This document shows positions 45,290 to 54,483 of a stretch of 64,000 nt of DNA, one piece after another. Position 1 is the first letter of the stretch. Each line of letters starts with the position of its first letter. Below the pieces are notes generated by a model. That model worked only from the letters and a program-made list of their open reading frames with translations. It had not been told where the DNA came from and searched no databases. The position numbers were made by a program, and so were the translations under genes. Source of the stretch: Draconibacterium mangrovi (GTDB lineage Bacteria > Bacteroidota > Bacteroidia > Bacteroidales > Prolixibacteraceae); the NCBI RefSeq assembly GCF_010586825.1, contig NZ_JAAAGB010000001.1, positions 1,240,001 to 1,304,000 on the forward strand, in the 5' to 3' direction.

Positions 45290-46138
45290 ATGAACTACGA
45301 ATGCCTAATCTGCCAGGTAAAAACGCTGCAAAAACGTATGGACAAGTACGAAATTGCAGAGGAAAAACGAAATAAAATTGTAAGTCAGGCCATTTCAACC
45401 ATTGCCGGCATTGACCTCGACAAAAGTTTTTCGCCCGAGATTACCAGCAATATTTTAAGGGAACTGGCGAAAGAATCGGAAGTAAAAGATCCGTATAGCA
45501 CTGAAAAAAAAGAAAGCAACCAGGCATTGTTGAGTCGCTACAACGAATTTAAAACAAAGGTGGAAACCTCCGTCGATAAATTCGATACGGCACTGCGATA
45601 CGCCATTGCCGGAAACATTATCGACTTTGGACCAACACACCGTTTTGATGTGGATGAAACCATTGAGCGGGTATTCCAAACCACTTTTGCTGTTGACGAT
45701 TCGAAAGCCTTAAGAACGGAGATAAAAAAGGCTAAAACCATATTGTACCTGGGCGACAATTGTGGCGAAATTGTAATGGACAAACTTTTCCTGGAAACGA
45801 TTGATCACCCGAATGTGATTTTTGCCGTTCGCGACCAGCCCATTTTAAACGATGCCACTTTAAAAGAGGCCCGTGAAGTTGGTTTGCATGAAGTTGCTTC
45901 GTTAATTACCAATGGCGATAATACGCCGTCAACCTTGCTGCACCGGGTAAGCAAAGAGTTTTTGGATATCTACCGCTCAGCCGACCTCATCATTTCAAAA
46001 GGTATGGGCAATTTTGAAGGTTTAATGGACGAAAACGATCCGCGCCTGTTTTACCTGCTGATGATAAAATGCCCGGTTATCGGCCAAAAGGTTGGTGCCG
46101 AAAAAGGAGACTTTGTGGTGAAACGAAGCAAAAACTGA
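45290..46138 (+). CDS. DUF89-family metal-dependent phosphatase-like protein
   Basis: 282 residues. Two cysteines stand at the start (MNYECLICQ), as in subfamily-I DUF89 proteins. The metal site is YLGDNCGEIVMD near 160-172. AVRDQPILNDAT and IISKGMGNFEGL follow, the latter a conserved substrate-site loop. DUF89 enzymes hydrolyse phosphate from damaged sugar-phosphate or nucleotide metabolites. The true substrate here is not known. It is about 130 bases after mlaF, with phrases of the intergenic repeat family between. Confidence 0.87.
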   Translation: MNYECLICQVKTLQKRMDKYEIAEEKRNKIVSQAISTIAGIDLDKSFSPEITSNILRELAKESEVKDPYSTEKKESNQALLSRYNEFKTKVETSVDKFDTALRYAIAGNIIDFGPTHRFDVDETIERVFQTTFAVDDSKALRTEIKKAKTILYLGDNCGEIVMDKLFLETIDHPNVIFAVRDQPILNDATLKEAREVGLHEVASLITNGDNTPSTLLHRVSKEFLDIYRSADLIISKGMGNFEGLMDENDPRLFYLLMIKCPVIGQKVGAEKGDFVVKRSKN

Positions 46139-46413
46139 ACACAAAGATTTGCGAATGATGATTAACGATTTTTGATTTCAGAAGTTTGAGAAAAGTTTGC
46201 AGTCGCAGTTTGCAGTTCTACCATTTGACAACAGAACAATTTAAAAAGGTATAAATTGGCAATAGGCAAATAGCAGTAAGCAAACAATAAAAACTTTAAA
46301 GTGTTTTCAAAACCTTGAAACGTTTAAACAACCTACTGTGTTCTATGTGCCTATTGTGTTTCAAAACCTTTACGCCTTAGCGTCTCTGCGGTAAAATTCT
46401 TTGTGTTTCAATT
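46139..46413. repeat. Repeat-filled intergenic region
   Basis: 275 bases. GAATGATGATTAACGATTTT, GATTTCAGAAG, TTTGCAGTCGCAGTTTGCAG, CATTTGACAACAGAACAATT match the phrases and order of 15,020-15,120. The right part (CTACTGTGTTCTATGTGCC, CCTTAGCGTCTCTGCGG) matches the second phrase family at 9.4, 15.2 and 57.7 kb. No gene. Confidence 0.6.
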
Positions 46414-47970
46414 CTACTTTTTAGGATCCAGAGTAACTATCGGAATAATCAATTCCTCCATAGAAATACCGCCGTGCTGGAACGTGTCTTTGTAGTAATT
46501 CGCGTAATAATTGTAATTATTCGGATAAGCAAAAAAGTCGGTTCCCTGCGCAAAAACGTAGCTGGTACTCACATTTCGCGATGGCAGATAAATGCTCCGC
46601 GGGTCGCGAATCTCAAATACATTCTTCGATTTAAAATTCAAGTTCTTACCCAGCTTGTAACGCAGGTTGGTATTGGTTTCGCGGTCGCCAATAATTTTCA
46701 CCGGATTATCAACACGAATGGCACCGTGGTCGGTGGTAATTACCACACGAATATTCTCATCGGCCAGCGCCTTCAACAACTCCAGCAACGACGAGTTTTT
46801 AAACCAGCTTAAGGTTAACGAGCGATAAGCTTTTTCGTTGTTCGCCAACTCGCGAATCATGTCCATTTCGGTGCGGGCATGCGAAATCATATCCACAAAA
46901 TTCACCACCATCACCGAAAGATCGTTTTTCAGAATATTGTTGAGATTATCGTTTACCCAGCGTTCTTTTTTAGCTCCCGATCCTTTTTCGAAATACAGAC
47001 TATCTTTGCATGAAAAACGCTGCAGTTGTTTACGTAACAACTCCTCCTCGTTGCGGTTTTTGTAGCCTTCGTTATCGTCGTCGAGCCACAGTTGCGGGTA
47101 CAACTTTTCAATTTCCGAAGGCATTAAGCCGGCAAACATGGCATTACGCGCATACATGGTTGCTGTGGGCAAAATTCCACAGTACAACTCTTCCGATACG
47201 GTGCGGAAATAGGTATTTATCTCGGGACTAATAACACGCCACTGGTCGTAGCGCAAATTGTCGACCACCAGCACAAAAGTTTTTTTACCGTCGTTAAGGT
47301 TAGGAAAAACACGGTGTTTAAAAATATCGGGCGACAGCATTGGCCGATCTTCAAAATCGGCATCAAACCAATCCTGGTAGTTATCTTTTATAAAACGGAA
47401 AAACGCCTTGTTGGCCTCCTCCTTCTGCATGGTTAGCACCTGGTCCATGGCTGAATCTTCCGACTCGCTCAGCTCCAGTTCCCAGTACACCAACTGGCGG
47501 TAAATATCTTTCCACTCATCAAAAGTCAGGCGGTCGTTCAGTTTCATCCCGATCTGGGCAAACTGCATCTGGTATTTCGATGTGGTTTGTTCGGTAACCA
47601 ACCGCTTCTGATCGATGTTCTTTTTCAGTGTCAGCAATATCTGTTTTGGATTGACCGGCTTAATCAGGTAATCGGCAATTTTAGCGCCAATTGCCTCATC
47701 CATTATATTTTCCTCCTCGCTTTTGGTAATCATTACCACCGGCACGTTGGGGGCAAGGTCTTTAATCTTTGTAAGTGTTTCCAAACCGGTAAGGCCCGGC
47801 ATATTCTCGTCGAGGAAAATAATATCGAAATAACCGGCTTCAACTTTCTCAATCGCATCGAGGCCGTTGTTAGCTGTTTCAACTTCGTAACCTTTTTCCT
47901 GCAAAAATATAATGTGCGCCCGTAAGAGATCTATTTCGTCGTCTGTCCAAAGTATTCTTGGCTTATTCAT
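46414..47970 (-). CDS. porX: PorX-type response regulator with PglZ domain
   Basis: 518 residues. The N-terminal receiver (1-122) has D10-D11, phosphoacceptor D54 in IIFLDENMPG, and K108 in YLIKPVNP. A helical linker follows. From about 200 to the end is a PglZ/alkaline-phosphatase-like domain: FVLVVDNLRYDQW, ATMYARNAMFAGLMP, VVNFVDMISHAR and VVITTDHGAI carry the metal-binding Asp/His residues. PorX with its kinase PorY controls type IX secretion genes in Bacteroidota; the PglZ part cleaves cyclic oligonucleotides in characterised homologues. sprE lies directly upstream. Confidence 0.93.
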   Translation of the reverse strand: MNKPRILWTDDEIDLLRAHIIFLQEKGYEVETANNGLDAIEKVEAGYFDIIFLDENMPGLTGLETLTKIKDLAPNVPVVMITKSEEENIMDEAIGAKIADYLIKPVNPKQILLTLKKNIDQKRLVTEQTTSKYQMQFAQIGMKLNDRLTFDEWKDIYRQLVYWELELSESEDSAMDQVLTMQKEEANKAFFRFIKDNYQDWFDADFEDRPMLSPDIFKHRVFPNLNDGKKTFVLVVDNLRYDQWRVISPEINTYFRTVSEELYCGILPTATMYARNAMFAGLMPSEIEKLYPQLWLDDDNEGYKNRNEEELLRKQLQRFSCKDSLYFEKGSGAKKERWVNDNLNNILKNDLSVMVVNFVDMISHARTEMDMIRELANNEKAYRSLTLSWFKNSSLLELLKALADENIRVVITTDHGAIRVDNPVKIIGDRETNTNLRYKLGKNLNFKSKNVFEIRDPRSIYLPSRNVSTSYVFAQGTDFFAYPNNYNYYANYYKDTFQHGGISMEELIIPIVTLDPKK

Positions 47971-48095
47971 TCTTTTTATGTTTTCTGTTTCGTTCGTTCC
48001 TATCAGTTAAAGATAAGAACAAAATGGGTGCCGTTAAAGTATGTGCTTAACAAACTTTAAGAGTTCTTTACCCCTAAGGGAAGTAATAAATGGTG

Positions 48096-51000
48096 CTATT
48101 TATTGAGGTATACCTGCTTGTAGAAATCCATGTATTCGGTAATGTTCTTCTCGCGAAGGAAAATACCGAAGTTCTCATCCGAAATCAGGAAATTACGGTA
48201 CTGAGCTGTTCCAAGCGGATCGAACAGATCGCGGTTGCGCACCACCACGCTAAAATACTGGCGTGCCGTTGCCTCATCTTCCATACCTTTTACAATGATA
48301 AGCTGACGCACCTGATCAAGCTGCTGTTCTTCGATGACAAAACCCGAGTTGGCAAAATTCGACTGGTTATACGCTGCAATACCGTTAATAAACGCATCTT
48401 TAAATACACCTGTTGCCGGAATTACAAACACAATGCGGTGTGGCCCTGCAATGTTCTGGTTATACGGCGTATCGGCCAGCGAAACCGTTTCTGGCTGAAC
48501 GGCAGGTGTAGGCTCAGCAGTTTGCGTTGTTGTTGTTTGTGTAGGCGTTGTAGCCTGGCTCTCGGTATCCGACGACGAATCGGAAGCCCTGCGCTGAATA
48601 TAATTATCGCGGAAGAAAACGATGTACTCTTCCACTTTATTCTCGTCGAGCATAGCTTGCAGGTTATCATCGGTAATCAGGAAGTTGCGGTAAGTGGATT
48701 GCCCCAGCGGTTCGAACAAACTACGTGTGGTAATTGCCCTGCGGAAATACGACATCGATTCGTTGAGTGCCGGAATTCCGTGAACCACCAGTAAACGATA
48801 ATCGCCCACTTCTTTTGCCTGCAATGCCAGTCCCCATGCCCGGAATTGGTCCCGGTTAAAATCAGCAAATCCACGCATTAATGGTCGCAACGACAGGTTT
48901 TTGTCTTTTACGGCAATCACAAAATTCTGTGTGGTATCAACATTGGTATCGTACAATCCGGCCGGACCTGCATTTACCGTAACAAAAGTACCACGTTCGT
49001 TCAGCGCATTGTCTTCGGCTGCGGCACGCGCCATCAGCTCTTCAGGCGAGATATCCAAATCGTCGTCGCTGAAATTTGAACGGATAAAGCGGCTGTAATT
49101 TTTTACAAAGAACTTCATGTAATCGGCTGTTGAGCGTTCCTGCATTACCGCCCGGTAGTTGGTCGACGATATCACAAAGTTCATATAATCAATTCCGTGT
49201 AAGGCTTTAAACACTGAAGCTTTTCTGATGATCGCTCCGTGATAGATCAGGGCATTTTCTTTGTTGGTCATCGAGCGCACCAGCACAAAAGCCAGTTTAT
49301 CGTCGAGGTATTCGGTTTCAATATCGAAATCAATTTTTGTGTAGTGGTCGATGTTGTAATTGGCAATATCAAACTTCAGGCGATTCAAATCGATATTGTC
49401 TTCTTCGTCGCGAGGATAGGCAATTACAAAGTAGTGCAACAGATCTTCGTCGTAACTGAATTTTCCGCCAAACTCATCGTCGGCAAAGAAATTTTCGGGC
49501 AACAGTTCCTCGTTTTGAATCTCTTCGCTGATGTACCCCATTTCCACCAGTTTCTGGTAGTCGGTTAAGGTACTGTCCTGAATAAGCTTAAGTATTTCCC
49601 CGGCTAGTTCAGATGGTTCTTTTGCCGGATATTCAGCCAGGTAGCCTTTTAACAAGGCTTCAAAATTATGCACATCGGTTAACACACCATCGGCAACCAT
49701 TTCCATAAAATCAATTTTCGGAAGGATCACTGTATCCGGCTCCATTCTTTTCATTTGCATGGTAAGCGACTGCACGGCCTGGTACCTTCCCTGCTTGTAA
49801 TTCCGGAATGTTTCCTGATATAAGCGGTTCATGCTGTCGGTTTTGGCGGCCATCTCCACAAAGAAATTTGGATTTTGCAGAAACTGCGCGAACTTACTTT
49901 TCGGATACTGCGAAATAATGAGGTTACGGTAGTAGTTTGATTTTTCTTTATCACCCATCAGCTCATACAAATCGTACAAATCGAAATAAGCCGACAAGAG
50001 GTAAATATTGTTTGGGTAACGTTTTATCAGCTCTTCAAAAGCCTCGGCTGAACGTTCGTAATCTTCAAATTCCGATTTAAATATTTTTCCGGCGTTGTAC
50101 AGTGCATCGCGAATTCGCCCATGCGACACGGTCATCATCGAGTCGGTTAAAGGCAAATCCTGCGTATAGAATTCCTTTTTCAGCGGGTCTTCCACACGCT
50201 GTTCTTCGGGTTCGGCCTCTGTCATTTCCTCACCTTCGGCTACCGAAACGGTATTTTTGTTCGATCGTCGCCAATCGTCTTCAAGTGTTCGTCGCCCCCA
50301 TTGTTGCTGGAAAGTTACACGCCCGTACGACACCGTTTGCGGATTATAGAAATACCAACCTCCGCCACCTGTATTTCCCATTCCCATGCGGTAACGGTTT
50401 GAGCGGTAATACCCCTGACTTTGCGCATCCTGCAGGGTCAGATTCTCCATATTTCGCTGGCGCTCCTGCTCTTCTTTCATTAAATTAGCAATCAAAGCTT
50501 CGCGCTCAACATCCGACATTTGAGCTACTCTTTGCAGACTGTCTTCACGTTCAACCAGCAGAATATTGTCGACCAGGTTGGTTAAACTCCGGTAACGTGC
50601 CGACACATTGTCGTAATTCGGATATGTATCGTCGATAATGATCATCGCACTGTCGTAGTACGACTGCGCACCCCTATAATTAAAATCCTCGAAATAAATA
50701 TCGGCCAAAGTAATTGACGACAAGGCCCGCTGGTATTGATTTTTAAAACTTGTAGCTACCGATTGTTTGTAGTTATCCTTGGCCACATCGCGGTTTCCTT
50801 CGCGGAAGAAAATGTTACCCAAGGCATAATAGATCTGATCGCGGAAATCGACATTCTTTTTGTCGCGCAGCATTTTATTCAACTGCTTTTTCAAATCTTC
50901 CGTATTTCCTTCACCCGAGAATACACCTGCACTATTTATCATCGCGTTAAACGCCATGGTGTAATCAGGATTCATTTTGGTAACCTTTTTAAAGGCTGCC

Positions 51001-51791
51001 GCTGCCGCCTCATTCTGCCCAAGTTCCTGGTACAGTTGCGCTACAATATATTGCAAACGCGCCTTATCCTTTTTCCAGAATGTTTTGTCGATGGCAATAT
51101 CGAGCAGGCGAATGGCATTGTCGTATTCAAACTGCTTTTTGTAATAGAAAGCCGTTGCAATGGCAAAATCGCGCTCCAGGCTTTTTGGAAAATCATCGTA
51201 GGCCTGAATAGCCTGAATAACTTCGTTGGCTTCAATGTAACGTTCCAGCTCGGTATAGGCCCGAATCAGCCAAACCTGCGCCTCATCAGCAGTTTCTTCA
51301 TCTGGGTATTTACGCACCACATACGAAAAATTATCGATGGCCGCATAAAAATTATGTTGATAGAAATAGGCTTTCCCCATTAAGAGGTAACTGTCGTCGA
51401 TCCAATTGTTAAACTCGTCCTGGTTGGCAAACTCCTGGTATTTGCGCGAACCACCACCTCTTTTACGTTTTGGCTTTTTGGTAATGGAATGAATCTCAAC
51501 CAGTTTCGAACATTTTATAACCGCATAATCCATATCCGATTTTACCAGTCGCGTAGCCGATGGGTCACTTTCTTTGTAGATGGGCAAAATTCGGGTAAAG
51601 TCGTCCTCAATACGCTCTTCAATCGTTGCAACACCCTCTTTTACTGCCTCGTTGGCATTAAAATAAACATTGTAACGCGAAGTAACATTATGGAAAGTTC
51701 GTGATGCACGGGTATTTTTTTCAGTAGAACAGCCGGCAAAAATCGAAACCAATAAGAACAGGAATATGGTATGTAAAAATCGTTTCTTCAA
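48096..51791 (-). CDS. sprE: SprE/PorW TPR lipoprotein of type IX secretion
   Basis: 1231 residues. The lipobox ends in C21 (SIFAGC-S). Residues about 40-650 are TPR-like helical repeats (for example LMGKAYFYQHNFYAAIDNFSYVVRKYPDEETADEA and YYALGNIFFREGNRDVAKDNY). The C-terminus has three copies of a domain of about 110 residues at 786-902, 955-1065 and 1118-1231. Each starts FVI and ends with NFVIS/NFLIT/NFLIS, then an E-Y-x-x-F-(F/Y) helix. Acidic or Thr/Gln-rich linkers of about 52 residues separate them. SprE/PorW is needed for type IX secretion and gliding. It is followed by porX on the same strand. Confidence 0.9.
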   Translation of the reverse strand: MKKRFLHTIFLFLLVSIFAGCSTEKNTRASRTFHNVTSRYNVYFNANEAVKEGVATIEERIEDDFTRILPIYKESDPSATRLVKSDMDYAVIKCSKLVEIHSITKKPKRKRGGGSRKYQEFANQDEFNNWIDDSYLLMGKAYFYQHNFYAAIDNFSYVVRKYPDEETADEAQVWLIRAYTELERYIEANEVIQAIQAYDDFPKSLERDFAIATAFYYKKQFEYDNAIRLLDIAIDKTFWKKDKARLQYIVAQLYQELGQNEAAAAAFKKVTKMNPDYTMAFNAMINSAGVFSGEGNTEDLKKQLNKMLRDKKNVDFRDQIYYALGNIFFREGNRDVAKDNYKQSVATSFKNQYQRALSSITLADIYFEDFNYRGAQSYYDSAMIIIDDTYPNYDNVSARYRSLTNLVDNILLVEREDSLQRVAQMSDVEREALIANLMKEEQERQRNMENLTLQDAQSQGYYRSNRYRMGMGNTGGGGWYFYNPQTVSYGRVTFQQQWGRRTLEDDWRRSNKNTVSVAEGEEMTEAEPEEQRVEDPLKKEFYTQDLPLTDSMMTVSHGRIRDALYNAGKIFKSEFEDYERSAEAFEELIKRYPNNIYLLSAYFDLYDLYELMGDKEKSNYYRNLIISQYPKSKFAQFLQNPNFFVEMAAKTDSMNRLYQETFRNYKQGRYQAVQSLTMQMKRMEPDTVILPKIDFMEMVADGVLTDVHNFEALLKGYLAEYPAKEPSELAGEILKLIQDSTLTDYQKLVEMGYISEEIQNEELLPENFFADDEFGGKFSYDEDLLHYFVIAYPRDEEDNIDLNRLKFDIANYNIDHYTKIDFDIETEYLDDKLAFVLVRSMTNKENALIYHGAIIRKASVFKALHGIDYMNFVISSTNYRAVMQERSTADYMKFFVKNYSRFIRSNFSDDDLDISPEELMARAAAEDNALNERGTFVTVNAGPAGLYDTNVDTTQNFVIAVKDKNLSLRPLMRGFADFNRDQFRAWGLALQAKEVGDYRLLVVHGIPALNESMSYFRRAITTRSLFEPLGQSTYRNFLITDDNLQAMLDENKVEEYIVFFRDNYIQRRASDSSSDTESQATTPTQTTTTQTAEPTPAVQPETVSLADTPYNQNIAGPHRIVFVIPATGVFKDAFINGIAAYNQSNFANSGFVIEEQQLDQVRQLIIVKGMEDEATARQYFSVVVRNRDLFDPLGTAQYRNFLISDENFGIFLREKNITEYMDFYKQVYLNK

Positions 51792-52005
51792 GCAGTTTTT
51801 TGTTAACTCATTGAATAAACTCAGGAATCACAAGATTATTGCCTGTACATCCTGAATTGTTGCATTTTGTAAACGCTGTAAAAATAAGAAAAAATGAATG
51901 TTCAACAGAATTAATTACCGGATGGGGAGGATAATACATTTTTAAGGGATTATGGCCCTGAAAAAAGGTAGAGATGCACGCCTTGTGCACCTCTGCTCTT
52001 TCAAT
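51792..52005. other. Intergenic region between mrp and sprE
   Basis: 214 bases. The right part carries the mrp terminator. The rest is AT-rich and should hold the sprE promoter; a one-mismatch -7 candidate (minus-strand TAATCTTG) is near 51,831. Nothing else seen. Confidence 0.4.
51961..51994 (-). terminator. Intrinsic terminator after mrp
   Basis: Minus strand: AGAGGTGCAC, 5-base loop, GTGCATCTCT (one wobble pair), ACC, then six T. Confidence 0.8.
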
Positions 52006-53121
52006 TTATTTTCGTGAAATTTTTACCTTTTTAGTTGGCGCCATTTGTATATTGCGCACATGAACACGGTGTTTCACTTTATCCGCCACATCTGCAAAAG
52101 CCTGCCCCGTAATTGTATCGCCGTTGGCAGCTACCGGTATACCTTCATCGCCACCTTCGCGAATGCTCTGGACAATTGGAATTTGTCCCAACAGCGGCAA
52201 GCCCATTTTTTCGGCCAGTTTTATACCACCTTCTTTACCAAAAATGTAGTACTTGTTTTCGGGTAATTCTTCCGGTGTAAACCACGCCATGTTTTCTACC
52301 AAACCTAATACAGGCACATCAACCGATTTACTTTGGAACATGCTGGCTCCGCGCACCACGTCGGCCAAAGCCACATCCTGCGGAGTAGTTACAATCACGG
52401 CTCCGGTAACCGGAACACTTTGTACCAAAGTAAGGTGAATATCACTTGTTCCCGGAGGCAGGTCGATCAGCAAATAATCCAGTTCTCCCCAGTTCCCTTC
52501 CGAAATAAGTTGTTTTAATGCATTCGATGCCATTGGCCCGCGCCAGATAATGGCACTATCAGGATCAACAAAGAAGCCTACCGAAAGGAATTTTACGCCG
52601 TATTTTTCCAGCGGATTGATCATTTCTCTGTCGTCGATCTTTATACCTGCCGGACGTTCGCCTTCAACACCAAACATTTTTGGTATTGAGGGGCCAAAAA
52701 TATCGGCATCGAGCAAACCAACTTTTGCTCCACTTTTTGCCAGTGCAACAGCAGTATTTACGGCAACGGTTGATTTTCCAACACCACCTTTACCCGATGC
52801 AATGGCCACAATGTTTTTAACGTTGGGCAAAATGGGGCGTTCCATGTCGTGAATAAATTTCACGGCAATGTTGCCTTCGATTTCAACCTGCTCGCCTACA
52901 TATTTTTTTATGGCCGCTTCGCAAGCCAGTACAAGTGCTTCAATATTCGGGTCGTTGCTTTTCTGAAAAACCAGCGAAAAACTGATTCGCTGTCCTGCAA
53001 TGCGGATTTCCTGTGGCATTTCCAGTTGCACCACATCTTCGTCGCTTCCCGGATATTTTACGGTGCGCAGGGCATCGGTAACATCTTTCGGGACAATTAA
53101 TTTTCTTGGTATATCTGCCAT
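52006..53121 (-). CDS. Mrp/ApbC-type Fe-S cluster carrier ATPase
   Basis: 371 residues. The N-terminal 95 residues form a DUF59/MIP18-like domain. The deviant Walker A is GKGGVGKS at 110-117. LLDADIFGPSIPKMFG and LIDLPPGTSDIHLTLVQ are the other Mrp signatures. It is thought to hold and hand over Fe-S clusters. Where many Mrp proteins have a CxxC pair after ENM, this one reads ENMAWFTPEELPENKYYIFG and has no cysteines. Its -7 box lies at 53,166. Confidence 0.93.
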   Translation of the reverse strand: MADIPRKLIVPKDVTDALRTVKYPGSDEDVVQLEMPQEIRIAGQRISFSLVFQKSNDPNIEALVLACEAAIKKYVGEQVEIEGNIAVKFIHDMERPILPNVKNIVAIASGKGGVGKSTVAVNTAVALAKSGAKVGLLDADIFGPSIPKMFGVEGERPAGIKIDDREMINPLEKYGVKFLSVGFFVDPDSAIIWRGPMASNALKQLISEGNWGELDYLLIDLPPGTSDIHLTLVQSVPVTGAVIVTTPQDVALADVVRGASMFQSKSVDVPVLGLVENMAWFTPEELPENKYYIFGKEGGIKLAEKMGLPLLGQIPIVQSIREGGDEGIPVAANGDTITGQAFADVADKVKHRVHVRNIQMAPTKKVKISRK

Positions 53122-53165
53122 TTTAAAATGCTTATTTCACTTTTTTGAAAAATTATTTGTAGCTG

Positions 53166-53173
53166 CAAATTTA
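53166..53173 (-). promoter_or_regulatory. Bacteroidota -7 box, mrp
   Basis: Minus strand TAAATTTG, exact match, 45 bases before the ATG at 53,121. Confidence 0.5.
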
Positions 53174-53277
53174 ATAATTGCAATTAGATGAACAGTTTAA
53201 ACACGGAAATGTTTTGATTTTCAATTTGAACTTTTGATTGATTTGAATTGCTTTCTTGCGAATGAGAAAATGTTCAA

Positions 53278-53601
53278 CTACAATTCTTTCATCGGATCCC
53301 AGAATTTTTCCTTGAAATCCAGGATTTTGTCGCCATCCAGTTTCAGCCCTTCAGCTTCAAGCAGTTCCTGCATGGCATTTGGATTATCAAAATGATGTTT
53401 ACCAGTTAGCAGTCCGTTGCGGTTCACCACCCGGTGCGCCGGTACAAATTCGTGGTGCGAGTGACTGGCATTCATTGCCCATCCCACCATACGCGCTGCT
53501 CCCGGCGAACCCAGACAAGCAGCAATGGCACCATACGAGGTCACTCGTCCCTGCGGAATTTGTTTTACTACTTCGTAAACCTGGTTAAAAAAGTCGGACA
53601 T
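53278..53601 (-). CDS. Alkyltransferase-like protein (ATL, MGMT family)
   Basis: 107 residues, equal to the DNA-binding domain of O6-alkylguanine transferases: YEVVKQIPQGRVTSYGAIAACLGSPGAARMVGWAM. The active-site motif reads P54-A55-H56-R57 instead of PCHR, so the acceptor cysteine is replaced by alanine. Such ATL proteins bind O6-alkylguanine, bend the DNA and pass the lesion to nucleotide-excision repair; they cannot remove the alkyl group. It is in the minus-strand run after trmB, with an inverted repeat just upstream. Confidence 0.92.
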   Translation of the reverse strand: MSDFFNQVYEVVKQIPQGRVTSYGAIAACLGSPGAARMVGWAMNASHSHHEFVPAHRVVNRNGLLTGKHHFDNPNAMQELLEAEGLKLDGDKILDFKEKFWDPMKEL

Positions 53602-53614
53602 CTCAAAATTTATT

Positions 53615-53692
53615 TGTCATTTCGAACGCAGTGAGAAATCTGTAAGTTCAAAAAATTATTGTAACAGATTTCTCGCGACGCTCGAAATGACA
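53615..53692. repeat. Inverted repeat, about 28-bp arms
   Basis: TGTCATTTCGAACGC...GAGAAATCTG on the left and CAGATTTCTCGCGACGCTCGAAATGACA-like sequence on the right, around a 22-base AT-rich loop; a few mismatches in the middle of the arms. It is of the same style as the element at 63,196 (GTCAT...CGA... ends). Confidence 0.75.
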
Positions 53693-53698
53693 GGTTAT

Positions 53699-54439
53699 TT
53701 ACAAGTCTCTCGCACTACGCCCAAAGCTCCTGTACTCGTCGCGTTCAATATCTATCTCGGGCTCTGTGTATTCTCCGTCGTGAGGAATAAAGGCCAGGTA
53801 TTTACTTGGTATTCCGCGATCGAGCCACTGTTTTTCGTAAAACGTACGGATGCGTAGCACATCGGTCAAACCTTCCCACTCGTACAAATTATCGGTTTCG
53901 GCCAATATTTCAAATTGATTCAATTTCGCCATTTCAAGCGTGTAGTTGTACTGAAAATTACTGTCGGTTTTTAAATGTACGATACCGCCGGCTTTCAGAA
54001 AATTCCGGTATTTATTCAGGAACGTTGTTGAGGTAAGGCGTTTCCGGGCTTTCCGCATTTGCGGATCGGGGAAAGTGAGCCAAATTTCATCCACCTCATC
54101 TTTGCCAAAAAACTGCGGAATCAATTCAATGTTGGTACGCAAAAATCCCACATTATTCATTTCGCGCTGAAAGGCCTGTTTTGCGCCTTTCCACAGCCGC
54201 GCACCTTTAATATCCACACCAATATAATTGATGTTCGGATTCATTGCCGCCAGCTCAACGGTATACTCCCCCTTGCCACAACCCAACTCTAAAATTATGG
54301 GCTGATCGTTTTTAAAAAATTCGGCCGACCATTTCCCTTTTAATTGAAAATCATCGTGCCCAACCTTGTGAAACGGCGCCTGAACAACATGTTCAAAGCC
54401 TTGCATTTCATTAAATTTCTTCAGCTTTCCTTTTCCCAC
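53699..54439 (-). CDS. trmB: tRNA (guanine-N7-)-methyltransferase
   Basis: 246 residues. SAM motif ILELGCGKGEYTVELA, GVDIKGARLWKGAKQA, the catalytic/substrate stretch EIWLTFPDPQMRKARKRLT, and GGIVHLKTDS are all typical of TrmB. It makes m7G46 in tRNA variable loops. The C-terminus has the YEQKW-like FYEKQWLDRG. It is co-directional with gldH, 44 bases apart. Confidence 0.95.
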   Translation of the reverse strand: MGKGKLKKFNEMQGFEHVVQAPFHKVGHDDFQLKGKWSAEFFKNDQPIILELGCGKGEYTVELAAMNPNINYIGVDIKGARLWKGAKQAFQREMNNVGFLRTNIELIPQFFGKDEVDEIWLTFPDPQMRKARKRLTSTTFLNKYRNFLKAGGIVHLKTDSNFQYNYTLEMAKLNQFEILAETDNLYEWEGLTDVLRIRTFYEKQWLDRGIPSKYLAFIPHDGEYTEPEIDIERDEYRSFGRSARDL

Positions 54440-54483
54440 CTCTAAAAAATAAACTATTGGTATTTATAATTTTTCTTGATCTT

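Noticed and set aside
48090-48794. 234-codon open frame opposite the sprE 3' end
   Set aside because: Antisense to the repeated C-terminal domains; Cys/Arg-rich and without any family sign.
50736-51383. 215-codon open frame opposite sprE
   Set aside because: Antisense to the TPR region of SprE; high Ile/Phe/His content typical of a shadow frame.
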